From Polytrichum commune (taxonomy: Eukaryota; Streptophyta; Polytrichopsida; Polytrichales; Polytrichaceae), in the NCBI GenBank assembly GCA_950295325.1, contig OX485807.1:4404501-4468500 (forward strand): DNA of 64,000 bases, given 5' to 3'. Positions 1 through 10,500 of this stretch are shown here, in pieces (within the stretch, counting starts at the first letter, position 1; each line of letters starts with the position of its first letter). The notes under the pieces were generated by a model. That model was given only the letters and a program-made list of their open reading frames with translations, made no database searches and was not told where the DNA came from. A program made the position numbers and the translations under genes.

Positions 1-171
1 ACCCGCATAACAACACTGACTAAGTTCATCTTAAGTCAACAAACAAGCTCATGCCCTAAGCAGTATGCACGTTGAGAAATTTGCATTCATCAACAAAGGG
101 TGACTAAATTTAACTTACACAAGAACAATCAGATTGGACATCTCCAGAGCCTAATTTGTCATGCTAAGTTA

Positions 172-689
172 GGGCCACTTCACACATGAGCCAAGAGCCC
201 GTGACCATTGCACTTCAAGCACTCCCATTGGTGGAAAAGGCGGAGCCGGTTCAAGTTCGCTTCACACTTATGCATGAGGGACCCATGGAGCATGTGAATG
301 CAAGATGGATGGTACAGTCTACATGGATTCCTATGTGGCATCAAATGGATCATGTTTCATGGTCACTTGAACTATTTTCAAAAACCACCTCTTGGGGATA
401 GGCCTAACACAAAACCAGGAGACCATGGCACTCCAAACGCTCACAACCATTGATATATTATATTTTATCATGTGTGAGGACCCAATCAAGTGTGAGGACC
501 CGCATGAATAGAGTTTCATCGAAATAGCATTTGGTTGAGGACCCAATCACATATGACTTCACACTACACTTGAGAATCCATGACCACGCGACGTGATTTT
601 GAAGGTGTGTTGGGATGGTGTTTGGACACTTTCTTTTGGGCTCTCACAATTTCATGGTCACGGCTCTTGGCTCGTGTGTGAAGTGGCCC
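172..689. mobile_element. Harbinger/Tourist-type MITE, copy 1
   Basis: Terminal inverted repeats begin GGGCCACTTCACAC and continue imperfectly for about 35 bp (left end 172, right end 689). The flanks carry a 3-bp target duplication TTA (169-171 and 690-692). A GGGCC terminus plus a TWA target is typical of PIF/Harbinger MITEs. The interior has no credible gene; short ORFs inside it are chance. The same interior is present inverted at 7441-7939. Confidence 0.85.
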
Positions 690-692
690 TTA

Positions 693-2641
693 ATCTCTCA
701 AGAGACCCAAGTCCTCATGCACTTATGAGTATTCTGAGAAGATTTAAACATCATATTGTCCTCTAGTCCAGCAATCGAGGAGCCAGGCTTCCAATCTGTT
801 GTGGGCGAAATCTTTGTCCTCCACCACACCATAAGTCAATTTATGCCCTGCACCCAAATGGTATCAAACAAGGTGTAAGAAAATTCTCCCACCTTGAGAT
901 ACTCACTAAATATCAATATTTGAATGGTTGTACAATTTTGATACTCACGGTTAGGTTCTTTGAAACATGATTGATGTTGATTATTGATACCATACCTTCA
1001 CCTAAGGCAGAAATATCATAACCCGTGAAAACAAGGTGATTCGCATTAAAGATTTGGTCTGACAATCATGAGATAATTTTCCAAGATAGATGAGAAGGAA
1101 TCGTGAAGAATGCAAGTTGTTTCATATTTTTTTGCCCTATACAAAAAATGCTACAATTTTTCAAAGTGGAAAGTTGTCCAAACCCCTACTCATTCACTGG
1201 ATTCTCCCTACACCGAACACAGTAATCCGCATTTTCATACAGAACATCGCCTAAATCGGTTACCTCGTGGGTACATTAACACTTGACTCTCATTGGCTAC
1301 ACTAAGTGTACACGCATTGAAGTTGCCGCTGAGTCATGATCCATTTTAGAAATGGCACTTCACCATTATGACGGCAATCTAGTGCACGGCTAGAGGGTGG
1401 TTAACGGGTTATGGTATTCCTACCTTATATATTGGTCAAACTAACTTTCTTGAACTATTATCTCACAAAATAATGTGCTCTATGTAACTTCCTAGACAAG
1501 TCAACCTTTTGAATGACACTAACAATTAATATGTTAATATGTTCTTAGAGTACCATAGATATGGGGTTTTCACATGGACGTGCAAACCCCTAAGCATCTA
1601 AGAGGCCTAGACTCTTCAAGCAAAAAATAGTGTACAATTTGAGCTAAATACTTTCACTTGTAGTTACTCATGTCAAAAGTGACCCTATATAAAATCAACT
1701 TATAAGTCTTCAAAGTACACTATAATTTGAATAAGTTAAACACTTTGATGTTTTTGAAGATTCATGAAGTTCAAATATGTAGCTTGAGTGTCCTTGAATG
1801 CAAATATCACACATATTATTTTGATCATCAATGTCTAATTTGAGTATATTTTATTTTCCTCGACATATAAGACAATGTATGTAATAACTTAGGTCTCAAA
1901 TACATAATTATATGAAAGTCAATTGGCACACATCTTAAAGTGGCTCTTCTTTCTAAAAACACTACAAGCATACGACTCCTGGATAATTGACCTACGTCAC
2001 TAGAAAACTTATATTGTGTAATTGGAAAATTCACAGTTCTAGCACAATGATGGATTTGCATTGTTCTTTCATCAACGTGGAACAATTATGTAGGACTCGT
2101 ATGCTATTAGTCAAAGCAACACCTCCTCGGCAACTCCCAAACTACTTACTTGTAGCCTAAATCATGAGCCTAAGTTCATCTAACCAAATTGAGCATAACA
2201 AGTTTAACATACTCCACCATTGATTTGTCATACTTTGAACATGCTTGCATAGTCTCTTTTTATACTCTATACTGCATTAACTATATATTCAACATTTATT
2301 TATATATACTTCGGCCCACATTAATTATTTCCACACTAATTTTCACCCACACTAGGTCATAACTGTTCGGGAAACATCCTATCATGGAGGCCTTAGGGCT
2401 CTCTATTCCAACAAAAAACAAAAACAATTCCACTCAAAAGTAGCCACATGTTATTCCTACATTGGTTGAGATCACTTGAATCCAATGTGGAATTATCTAC
2501 ATTCGTGAACTTGTAAAGATGAAATAGAGTGCCTCGTATTGTCGTTCATGTTTAGATATAATTAATTTTTTCTTTGGCACAAATTGAAAATTCAATTATA
2601 AGAAAGGACCCAAAATACAACCAACGCAACCCGAGTGGAAA
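693..2641. other. AT-rich intergenic stretch, nothing recognised
   Basis: No ORF here has exon-like splice signals or recognisable protein motifs, and I see no terminal repeat pair. The longest frame (minus strand, 1828-2085) has no family character. Confidence 0.5.
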
Positions 2642-3055
2642 TCAAAAAGTAATACCTATATGTGGTCTAACTTTCCAAGTGACAACTAAGTTGCTCCGGG
2701 TCACAATAAGGCCTTTGACCCCCCAAATTGAGTTGAATTTGTTCAAAATATCTTGGTAAGCAACATCTAGGGCCTTTTTCAAGTCCAAGAGAGCCCGCTT
2801 CCATTCAATCCTACCATAATCTTGCAAGGCGCCCCAAATGGCTTGGCAAAATTTCTCAACAGGCCATTGTAGATTATTAAACACTAGATTATTCCGTTGG
2901 CGCTTGGTAATCCATAAGATACTGCTCCTCAAGAAGAACCATATGCGATTTAACCATCTGAGTGTCTTGCAAAGTGGTTGATCAAAGAGGCATTGCATCA
3001 TAGAGAAGGATTTCCGTGGACTGAGATTCCCTCTTTTGACAAAGAGTTGCCACAT
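2642..3055 (-). pseudogene. Non-LTR retrotransposon (LINE) 3' remnant, zf-RVT-like region
   Basis: An open frame of 137 codons reads like the region after the reverse transcriptase of plant LINEs: MWQLFVKRGNLSPR, then the hydrophobic stretch IWFFLRSSILWITKRQRNN and W-rich spacing (VEKFCQAIWGALQDYGRIEW). In LINEs this part lies near the zf-RVT domain. No RT catalytic motif or full-length element is present, so it is a short fossil. Identification is by pattern only; a profile search against the zf-RVT family would decide. Confidence 0.4.
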
Positions 3056-3339
3056 GATGTTGGTAGCGTATCACCACCCTTGTTGAGCGAGTGGACAACT
3101 GTAGGATTTTAGATGTAATCAGAGGACAATAGTGAACTGAATTTCGTTGGTTGTCAACCGAGTTGCAGCAACATGTGGAATATTGGAAGATCGACTACTC
3201 TAAATATCATATTTAGTGTCATATGATAGTTTATATCATTGTGGTAAAATTTCAAATGACGCTTTTATGAATCAATTTATAAAAATTGTCATCCCAACAT
3301 ACTTTTAGTTCATCCACACATGTGAATCGGTACAAAATG

Positions 3340-3520
3340 TACCGATTCACACACAAGCCAACGGGCCATGACCATGTAATTGTGAGGGCCCTTGACTCTT
3401 ATCCATAGTCCTCATGATGAGAAATGGAAAAATCATTTTGTGTTGTCATGGGTCCTTGAGCATAGTGTGAAGTGAGAATGGATCATGTTGAGGGACCATT
3501 ACATATTTTATTGGTGGAAA
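3340..3520. mobile_element. Decayed fragment of the GGGCCACTTCACAC MITE family
   Basis: It matches the interior and subterminal parts of the Harbinger-type MITE at 172-689 (CCATGACCATGTAATTGTGAG, then a TGGGTCCTTGAGCATAGTGTGAAGTG-like segment). Clean ends and a target duplication are not visible. Confidence 0.45.
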
Positions 3521-3924
3521 AAGAGGGCATAACTACGTCATTTGTTACATATCTTCATTCTTTTGCTTTTTAATTTTTTGTATTCCACATTGGAAAGGAA
3601 GGAAAGAAGAGCACGATGGATCATCTTAAGAGAAGAAGGGTGGATTCTTGTTGTATTAGAGCTTTGTATTGGTGTTTGCACATGATTGTGCAACATGTGC
3701 TTCATATGCAACCATTGGCACACTCAATGAAGAATGTGAGGATGCCTTGATATTGAGCATTTGCTTTGCCAGTATGAAAATGAGTGATCATAGTGTGTGG
3801 ACACTTGAAAGAAGTGTATGCTTCATCAATAAATTATTCCTGAATTCTTTAACGTGATAAAACACTCAACCCAATAATTCATATATCTCATAATACATTC
3901 AAGTTTCTTTTTGAAAATTCAAAT

Positions 3925-4110
3925 TTGTACTTGCAGAGGAAGAATGCTTGTATAAGAAGGGCAATTTTGATTGAAAATAAAGTATCCATGCCATCACAAA
4001 GGCTTGGGATTGGAAATACCTTTTGTGACATTGGAAAGCTATATAGGGTGGCCGAAAATACAATTCCAAAACTTATAAGACGATTTTGTAGACTAATAAG
4101 AGTTCAATGA
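3925..4110 (+). pseudogene. PIF/Harbinger transposase fragment
   Basis: A 61-codon frame contains SMPSQRLGIGNTFCDIGKLY followed by RVAENTIPKLIRRFCRLIRVQ. This pattern (helix-turn-helix, then a conserved I-x-R-F-C stretch) occurs upstream of the DDE domain in HARBI1/ALP1-like transposases. The related piece at 17127-17522 has the matching VEERTISNIVRNFYRLVRVHLQ. No catalytic residues are present here and the frame stops after the match, so it is a fossil. Confidence 0.5.
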
Positions 4111-5708
4111 TAACATATAATTGTCCAATTTCCAAGCCCAACTCAATATTGTGATGGAAGCCAAATAGTGATGAATTGTAGACAATCATAAGACTTTACA
4201 ACCATTCTAAGTGTATTGTTATATTCATGTTAGTTTAATAGTATTTTTGTTCATGTTTTAATCAGTTGTTAGGTTGTAATTTGAGCTTTGGTTTAACATG
4301 CATGTCTCTTCTTTTTGACATGTTCTAGTTTGCTTTCTTGTGGCAGTTGCTTCCACCTTTGCTTGCATGAATGCATCTTCATTGGCTTCCATATTTGGTG
4401 GCATTTGTGATCCAATCATTTCTAGTTTTGCATCATTATGAAAGCCCAACATGAAAAACTATAAATTTTGACCTACATGTTGAAAATCACTCACATTCCT
4501 AGTTGCCAATGAAGGTTCATGCATCCAAATTGTGGTTGATTCCATGTCATCCAAGGAAAATTTTGATTCCAATGTTGTGCTTCGGAACAACTATCATTTT
4601 GCGAGAAGCATGTCATTGACAAAAAAGAATTATCTACTAAAAAATACAAGCAAGCTCCCAAAATTTGGAGTTGTGGCCTGACGAGAGAGACAACCCTCTT
4701 CAATTAATATGACTTGAAAAAAAATTATGTTGGAAAAAATGTACAAAATAACCATGGCAACCGATGATAGTTGTTTAATTGCCATAGTTTGCCAAAATTT
4801 GCATCATGCCTACCTCTATTGGAGGTGGGGCTAATGCAAATTCCAGTAGACCACGAAACATCATCCAATAGTTTGCCATGTAAGGAATCCATGTAGACTT
4901 TTCATCCATGATATTCTATTTAGGCCCTTAAGCCTTCACCTTTCTAGTGTGAAGTGATCTTGAACGGTCTTGGCCTTTTTGACCAACGAGAGATCTTATT
5001 ATGCAATAGTCATGCGCCTCCACTCTCATGTATGAAGTGGGCTTGAATTATGCCCGAGTTTGTGAACCGGCTAAGTGCATTGGAGTTCTTGAAAGTGTGT
5101 GAGTACTTAGAGCATGTTCACATGTTATCAATACATGGCCTTGCAACTTGATAATGTTAGGTTTAGCCTGGGAGTTGGATCTACGCGTCAGACTCAACCA
5201 CTATTGTATTGCTAGCAGGGCCCATAAAGCTCTCCCTGGCTGTAATAGCTTGGATTTAGTGCGGTCCAACTTTTAACTCATCTATAAGACTATCAACACC
5301 TCAAAATATAATCTCAACTTTAACTACTTCTATGTAAACCTTGCGTATTGTAAGATATTAGTTTGGATCACAGGACTCACAATTTATGAAGCTCATATAG
5401 AGTGAACGTGTGGGACATATAAAGAAAATACTTTCCTCAAAATAATGTTACCCAATTTAACACCCCTTTGTGTTAGTGTTTGGTGTACAAATGTATGAAC
5501 ATGCTCTTACACAAATGTTGCCTGGTCTTATTTGGACATAAGTTTACATTGATTAAAAATATGATGATTTCATGCTTTGAGGTGTTTGAGATGGTATTTA
5601 TTTTTATTTTGAATTCTAAAGATTGTGACATGTCAATAGATCTCATTGACTTAGGATCATCTTATTGGAGGCAAGCATTTGAAATATTATAAGAGAGTGT
5701 TAGACTCC
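4111..5708. other. Intergenic, repeat-derived; a decayed MITE piece at about 4830-5045
   Basis: No gene is recognised. Positions 4830-5045 resemble the interior and right end of the GGGCCACTTCACAC MITE family (TTCATCCATGAT, CTAGTGTGAAGTGATCTTGAAC and CTCATGTATGAAGTGGGC), without intact termini. Confidence 0.4.
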
Positions 5709-5853
5709 GTAACATTATTCAAATCCAGAATAGTGTTCTATGGGATTTGCAATATTACACAGAATATTCCTCACATTCAAATTGAATGTGGGGCATATTT
5801 TGCAAATTACTATCAGTCCCATAGACCAATGTTATGGATTTGAATAACGTTTT
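5709..5853. repeat. Foldback hairpin element, copy 1
   Basis: Two imperfect arms of about 38 bp (5709-5746 and about 5815-5853), sharing GTAACATTATTCAAATCC and its complement, flank a centre that is itself palindromic (ACATTCAAATTGAATGT). The same element with better-preserved arms lies at 9067-9213. A transcript of it could fold into a long hairpin. Confidence 0.75.
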
Positions 5854-5913
5854 GTCCATGCTTTGTAAGCTGATGACATTTCTGCTTCACTACACTCTTA
5901 GTAGTGATTGTTG

Positions 5914-7574
5914 TAGGTCAAATTAACTTCTCTAAATTAATATGACCTACCACCTATATTTCACAACATTATCTAGCCGAGTTTATATGTTGGGTGGGTA
6001 AGCCAAATTTTATTTGGAGTTATGTTTTGTTTGTTCTCTCAATAATCCACTGCTCTGGCATATTCAACTTGATAAACTTAGGTAAAGTAATGTCATTGAT
6101 ATTATTAGAATGGAACGGCTGATAACACTTGATTCATGTTATGTAAAAATTCAATGTGCACGTCTTATACAAAGTCATTTAAAACCTCCAATGTAACACT
6201 ATAGAAGACCACACCCAACGCTTGAAACTTAAACTTGATAAAATTGACTGCTTTGTTGTTGTACAATCAAAAGAAAATATAACAAACGAACCTGAAAATT
6301 TGAATGAGATTTATAGTGGATAATACATGCAAAGGCCATAATTCAATAATTCCATCACAACTCTTGAGAGATGTCTTTCCCCATAGAATAGGTATCTATT
6401 CATGGAGCTACATGCTACAATGAAGAACGAGCCTTCAATTTGACTTACTTGCAAATTTCAGTTATTTGATTTCATATGCTATTGCGTCACTGTAGATCTC
6501 CAACAACTGCTTCACAAATTAGACTTAAACAACATACAAATATATTTATACCGATGATCCAAAATCCAACATGAAATTTAAAACTGTACAATGGATCTAG
6601 CCAATACTTGACCAACTGGACAAAATTGACACCCGTCTTTGATTTCTTTGCTATACTAATCAACTTATTTTGAAAGCGCTTCTCTCATAGGAAATCGTCG
6701 TAAGTGAAGCTATCAACATGAATTGCTGCACTAGATTGAGTGAACAAAAATCCTATCGATAAAGAAGAACACGTATTTCGTACTCTAAAATTTCCAAATT
6801 CTGAACTGAAGAGGTTCGGGTGTGCTAAGTCATAGTTTCTCTCACTTCTGTGAGTAAAAATCGCACTAAGTTAGGTCATCTGGAGTATCTTCATGAACCA
6901 AATTTCCTCTTGGCAGTTGTTTCGCCAACCTTATAATCTGCATGGAGTGTGGATTCTTATGAGAAAGAAAATTCAGTTAGATCAATCATTAGCCGTTGCC
7001 TCTGTTGCAACATGTCCACAACTCATATATATAATCGACTCATTCTTCGATTCTAACCATCTTTGCTATGAAAAGAGATGATTGATGATAAACTTCAACA
7101 TGGTTGCTCAAAAACGTATGGTCGTACCATATGGTCGAGATGAGGGACGACATTGCTATTAGTGGAGACCAAGCGTTTAATTTCATCGGCTCTTGCCTCT
7201 CTATACGCCTCCAACAATTGCTCCGCAAATTGGTTTTGCTCACTTTTGAAAAAGTTATCAATCCTGCCTCCTTCCCAGAAGTTGAGCAATTTATGCCATT
7301 TCTATGTTATCAAAATATATACCTTTGTCGTTTATTGCGTATTGTGTATGCAACTACACTAATTAAGTCCAACCAAGTTGAAACTTTTGTGATGACTCGG
7401 ATGCTCTCACTTTGATAGTTGGGTTTGGCGAGTTGCCTAAGGGCCACTTCGCACTCTTGCCAAGAGCCGTGACCATGAAATTGTGAGAGCCCCAAAGGAA
7501 GTGTCCAATGGCCGTCCCAACACACCTCCAAACTCAAATAGTGTGGCCATGGATCCTCGAGTGTAGTGTGAAGT
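5914..7574. repeat. Segmental duplication, copy A (gamma-SNAP 3' end and downstream)
   Basis: This block matches about 61425-63419 in the same orientation, colinear over about 1.65 kb. Copy B additionally carries a 340-bp inserted element. The block spans sequence downstream of gamma-SNAP, exons 9 and 8, and the first ~130 bp of the MITE in intron 7, where homology stops abruptly. The duplication therefore postdates that MITE insertion. Confidence 0.9.
6465..6518 (-). pseudogene. Extra exon-8-like remnant of gamma-SNAP downstream of the stop
   Basis: On the minus strand this reads FVKQLLEIYSDAIAYEIK, closely resembling the exon 8 core FAEQLLEAYREARADEIK of gamma-SNAP a few hundred bases upstream. 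It lies past the stop codon and runs into a stop soon after, so it looks like a decayed tandem exon duplication. The equivalent piece exists in copy B at about 61998-62051. Confidence 0.6.
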
Positions 7575-10500
7575 CATGTGTGACCGGGCCCTCAACCAAA
7601 TGCTATTTCAATGAAATTCTATTCATGTAGGTCCTCACACATGATAAAATAAAATAAATCAACGGTTGTGAGCGTTTGGAGTGCCATGGTCTCCTGGTCT
7701 AGTGTTAGGCCTACCTCCAAGAGATGGTTTTGTGAAAATAGTCCAAATGACCATGAAACAAGACCATTCGATGTCATGTAGGAATCCATGTAGACTTTAC
7801 ATCCAACTTGCATTCACATACTTTGTTGGTCCCTCAAGCGTAGTGTGAAGCAAACTTGGACCGGCTCCGCCTTTTCCAACAATGAGAGTGCTTGAAGTGC
7901 AATGGTCACAGGCTCTCAGTCTCATGTGTGAAGTGGCCCTAATATCCAATTCTTTTCAATATCTTGAGCTCCAAATGATGAAACTACCTATAGATCAATT
8001 CTTTTTTTAGGATCTCATTTGGATCTTCTGAAAGAAGAAAGGGCAAAAATGGAATAATACCCGGAGCAGTCTCTGTGGCAAACTACAGCATCCTTGTAGC
8101 AATCCGCATACAAATAAACAATTATCGCGCTCAAGTATGCCTAAATGAAAACAAAAACCCCAAAAAAACAATTGATATTAGTTGCAACCATTTCTTGAAT
8201 TGAAGAACAAAATAAGCACATGCAATCCATATCATTGGTACATTTATCTATCTATCCCAAGAACATATGAGAGAGACCAAAGAGAGTTAACATCCACCGG
8301 GGTCCAACGTGAATGAGAGATGCTTCATCTTTGGGCATAAGCTTTAAGTTCATTACCAAGAGCATAAGTCTAAATCCACATACACCATAGTAAATGATCA
8401 TGAAAAGCTCATCCAACATCCCGACAAATCTATGTATGATATTCTGTTGACATAGCACAAGGATCACATGTTATTGCGACTACACTAAACGTTGCATTTG
8501 TCACAAATTTAAGCATTGACAATGTTTCGTTCCATCAATATTAGGATGATGAATAAACCAAACTTTGTTTCAAAAATCAACATGGATTACATCATATTTT
8601 CATTCATCCTCAACCACACTTGTAGATCAGAACAATCTCATTCGAAGAGTGACCACAATGACATAAAATATCACATGATAATAGATACAATATTTAGTGT
8701 AGATTTTTTCCACTATGAAGTAGATTTTAGGTATTCAAATCTACTGGTGTATAGATTCGGATGCTTGAAATCTACCTTGTAGTGGCTGATGGCAAAAACC
8801 CCCAACAACATGTGATCCTTTTAGTGTGATTGAACCACTATTTAAACAGTTTGCACAGTAAATATGTTGAATGGTCATGATTAGATGTCCTTCTCTTTGA
8901 AGTAGCCCCCCATTGATCTTTCATGAGGTAGAAACAATATCAACTATACTAAAAAAACTATATCTACTTCCTTTCATTGATACAAACCCATAAGTAGCAC
9001 CCAAAATCCAAAAGTAGTCTCATGAAATCGAGTTAGGAAGATTCACACGAATATATGTTGATGGTGCATAACATTATTCATATCCATAACAATGTTTTGT
9101 GGGACTAACAGTAGTCTACAAAATATTTCCCACACTCATATTGAATGTGGCAAATATTCTACAAACTATTGTCAGTCCCACAAAGCATTGTTATGGATAT
9201 GAATAATGTTATGTGGGGTGTAGGAAACGTGATTGAATTTAAACAAAGGATTAAAAAATTATGCACAAGAACATTGAATACGGAGGGAGTGGCTCTTCAA
9301 AGGCCCATGATTTGAAGTTACTCACTTTACATTGACTTGAAGTAGCTTTATGTTTGTCAGCTGATTCACCCAATCTCAACAAAATTGTTGCAGCATCCTC
9401 AAACCTGCAGATGCATGTAATCCGATCGATTCATAAGTGATGAATAAAAGGAATGTTAGTGTTCTCATACATTGATGTGCGAAGTCCGTTTACCACATGT
9501 TCTTCATGTTCGCGTGACTATTGAGAGCAAGGGTGGCTTAGTTCCTATTTTCAGTAGGTGATACATAAGTGATAATATCAAGAAGGAAAGAAAAAAGAAA
9601 AAAAAGAAAAATGTTGAATTTGAGGATGTTGATCCTAACCTACTCAAGAGTCTTGTTGGTGAAAGGTGGGATTTATTGCAAAATTTGTGGTAGGTAGGCT
9701 CCTCTTTGTAAAACTTATGTAATTTTTAATATTCATTCAGTACAAGGGGGGAGAGTACGGGTTCTTGTTTACTATCGAGTTCTCTCTTGCACGGGTAGAT
9801 CACTTGGTGCATTTTAAAAACGACGTGCGGCATAATATAGAGAGGATTAAAATCATTTGAAATAAAAATTATAAAGGAATTCCAAATAATGAAGGGGCCA
9901 TTAAATGTAGACAATCCCATTATAAGTAAGTTAGATGGACATAAAACGTGGGCCATTATTTTTTTGTAAAATTAATATAGGGGCTAAAGATAAGGATCCT
10001 AGAAGGTATGTGTAGTATGGTATGTAAATGGGTTTAGGACTCACGGGGATGGATGATAATTGGGATTTCCATCTGTCCAAAATTACTTAAAAGGAATATA
10101 GAGTACAAAAAATTGCAGTGACTTGGACAATACAAGTAATGGAAGGGTGCAAACAAATGGGCCATTTTTGAAATTTAAGTAATTATAGGGAGGCTTTAAT
10201 TCAACCCTTGAAGGTAAATAGCCCCAAAACAAAAAAACCCCAGCCGCACGTGGTGCACAAAAATGCCTTACAGTGATCTACCCGTGCTCTCTTGTTAACT
10301 ATGAAATATGAGATATATTTGATGACTATTGGTGGATATTTTTCATGGCTTTTTAGTTAATAGGTGAAAACATTATTTGAGACTATTAGTTTTTTTGTAC
10401 CAATGCCTTTGGTTTCACATTAACTTTTAATGAAGAAGAAGAAGAATTGTAGTTACTTTTGAAGCTTTAGGTAGGCATTGCAAGCAGCCCGATACATGTC

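Noticed and set aside
8252-8467. Minus-strand ORF in gamma-SNAP intron 6
   Set aside because: Lies in an intron with no family similarity; the true exon 7 is 8140-8061.
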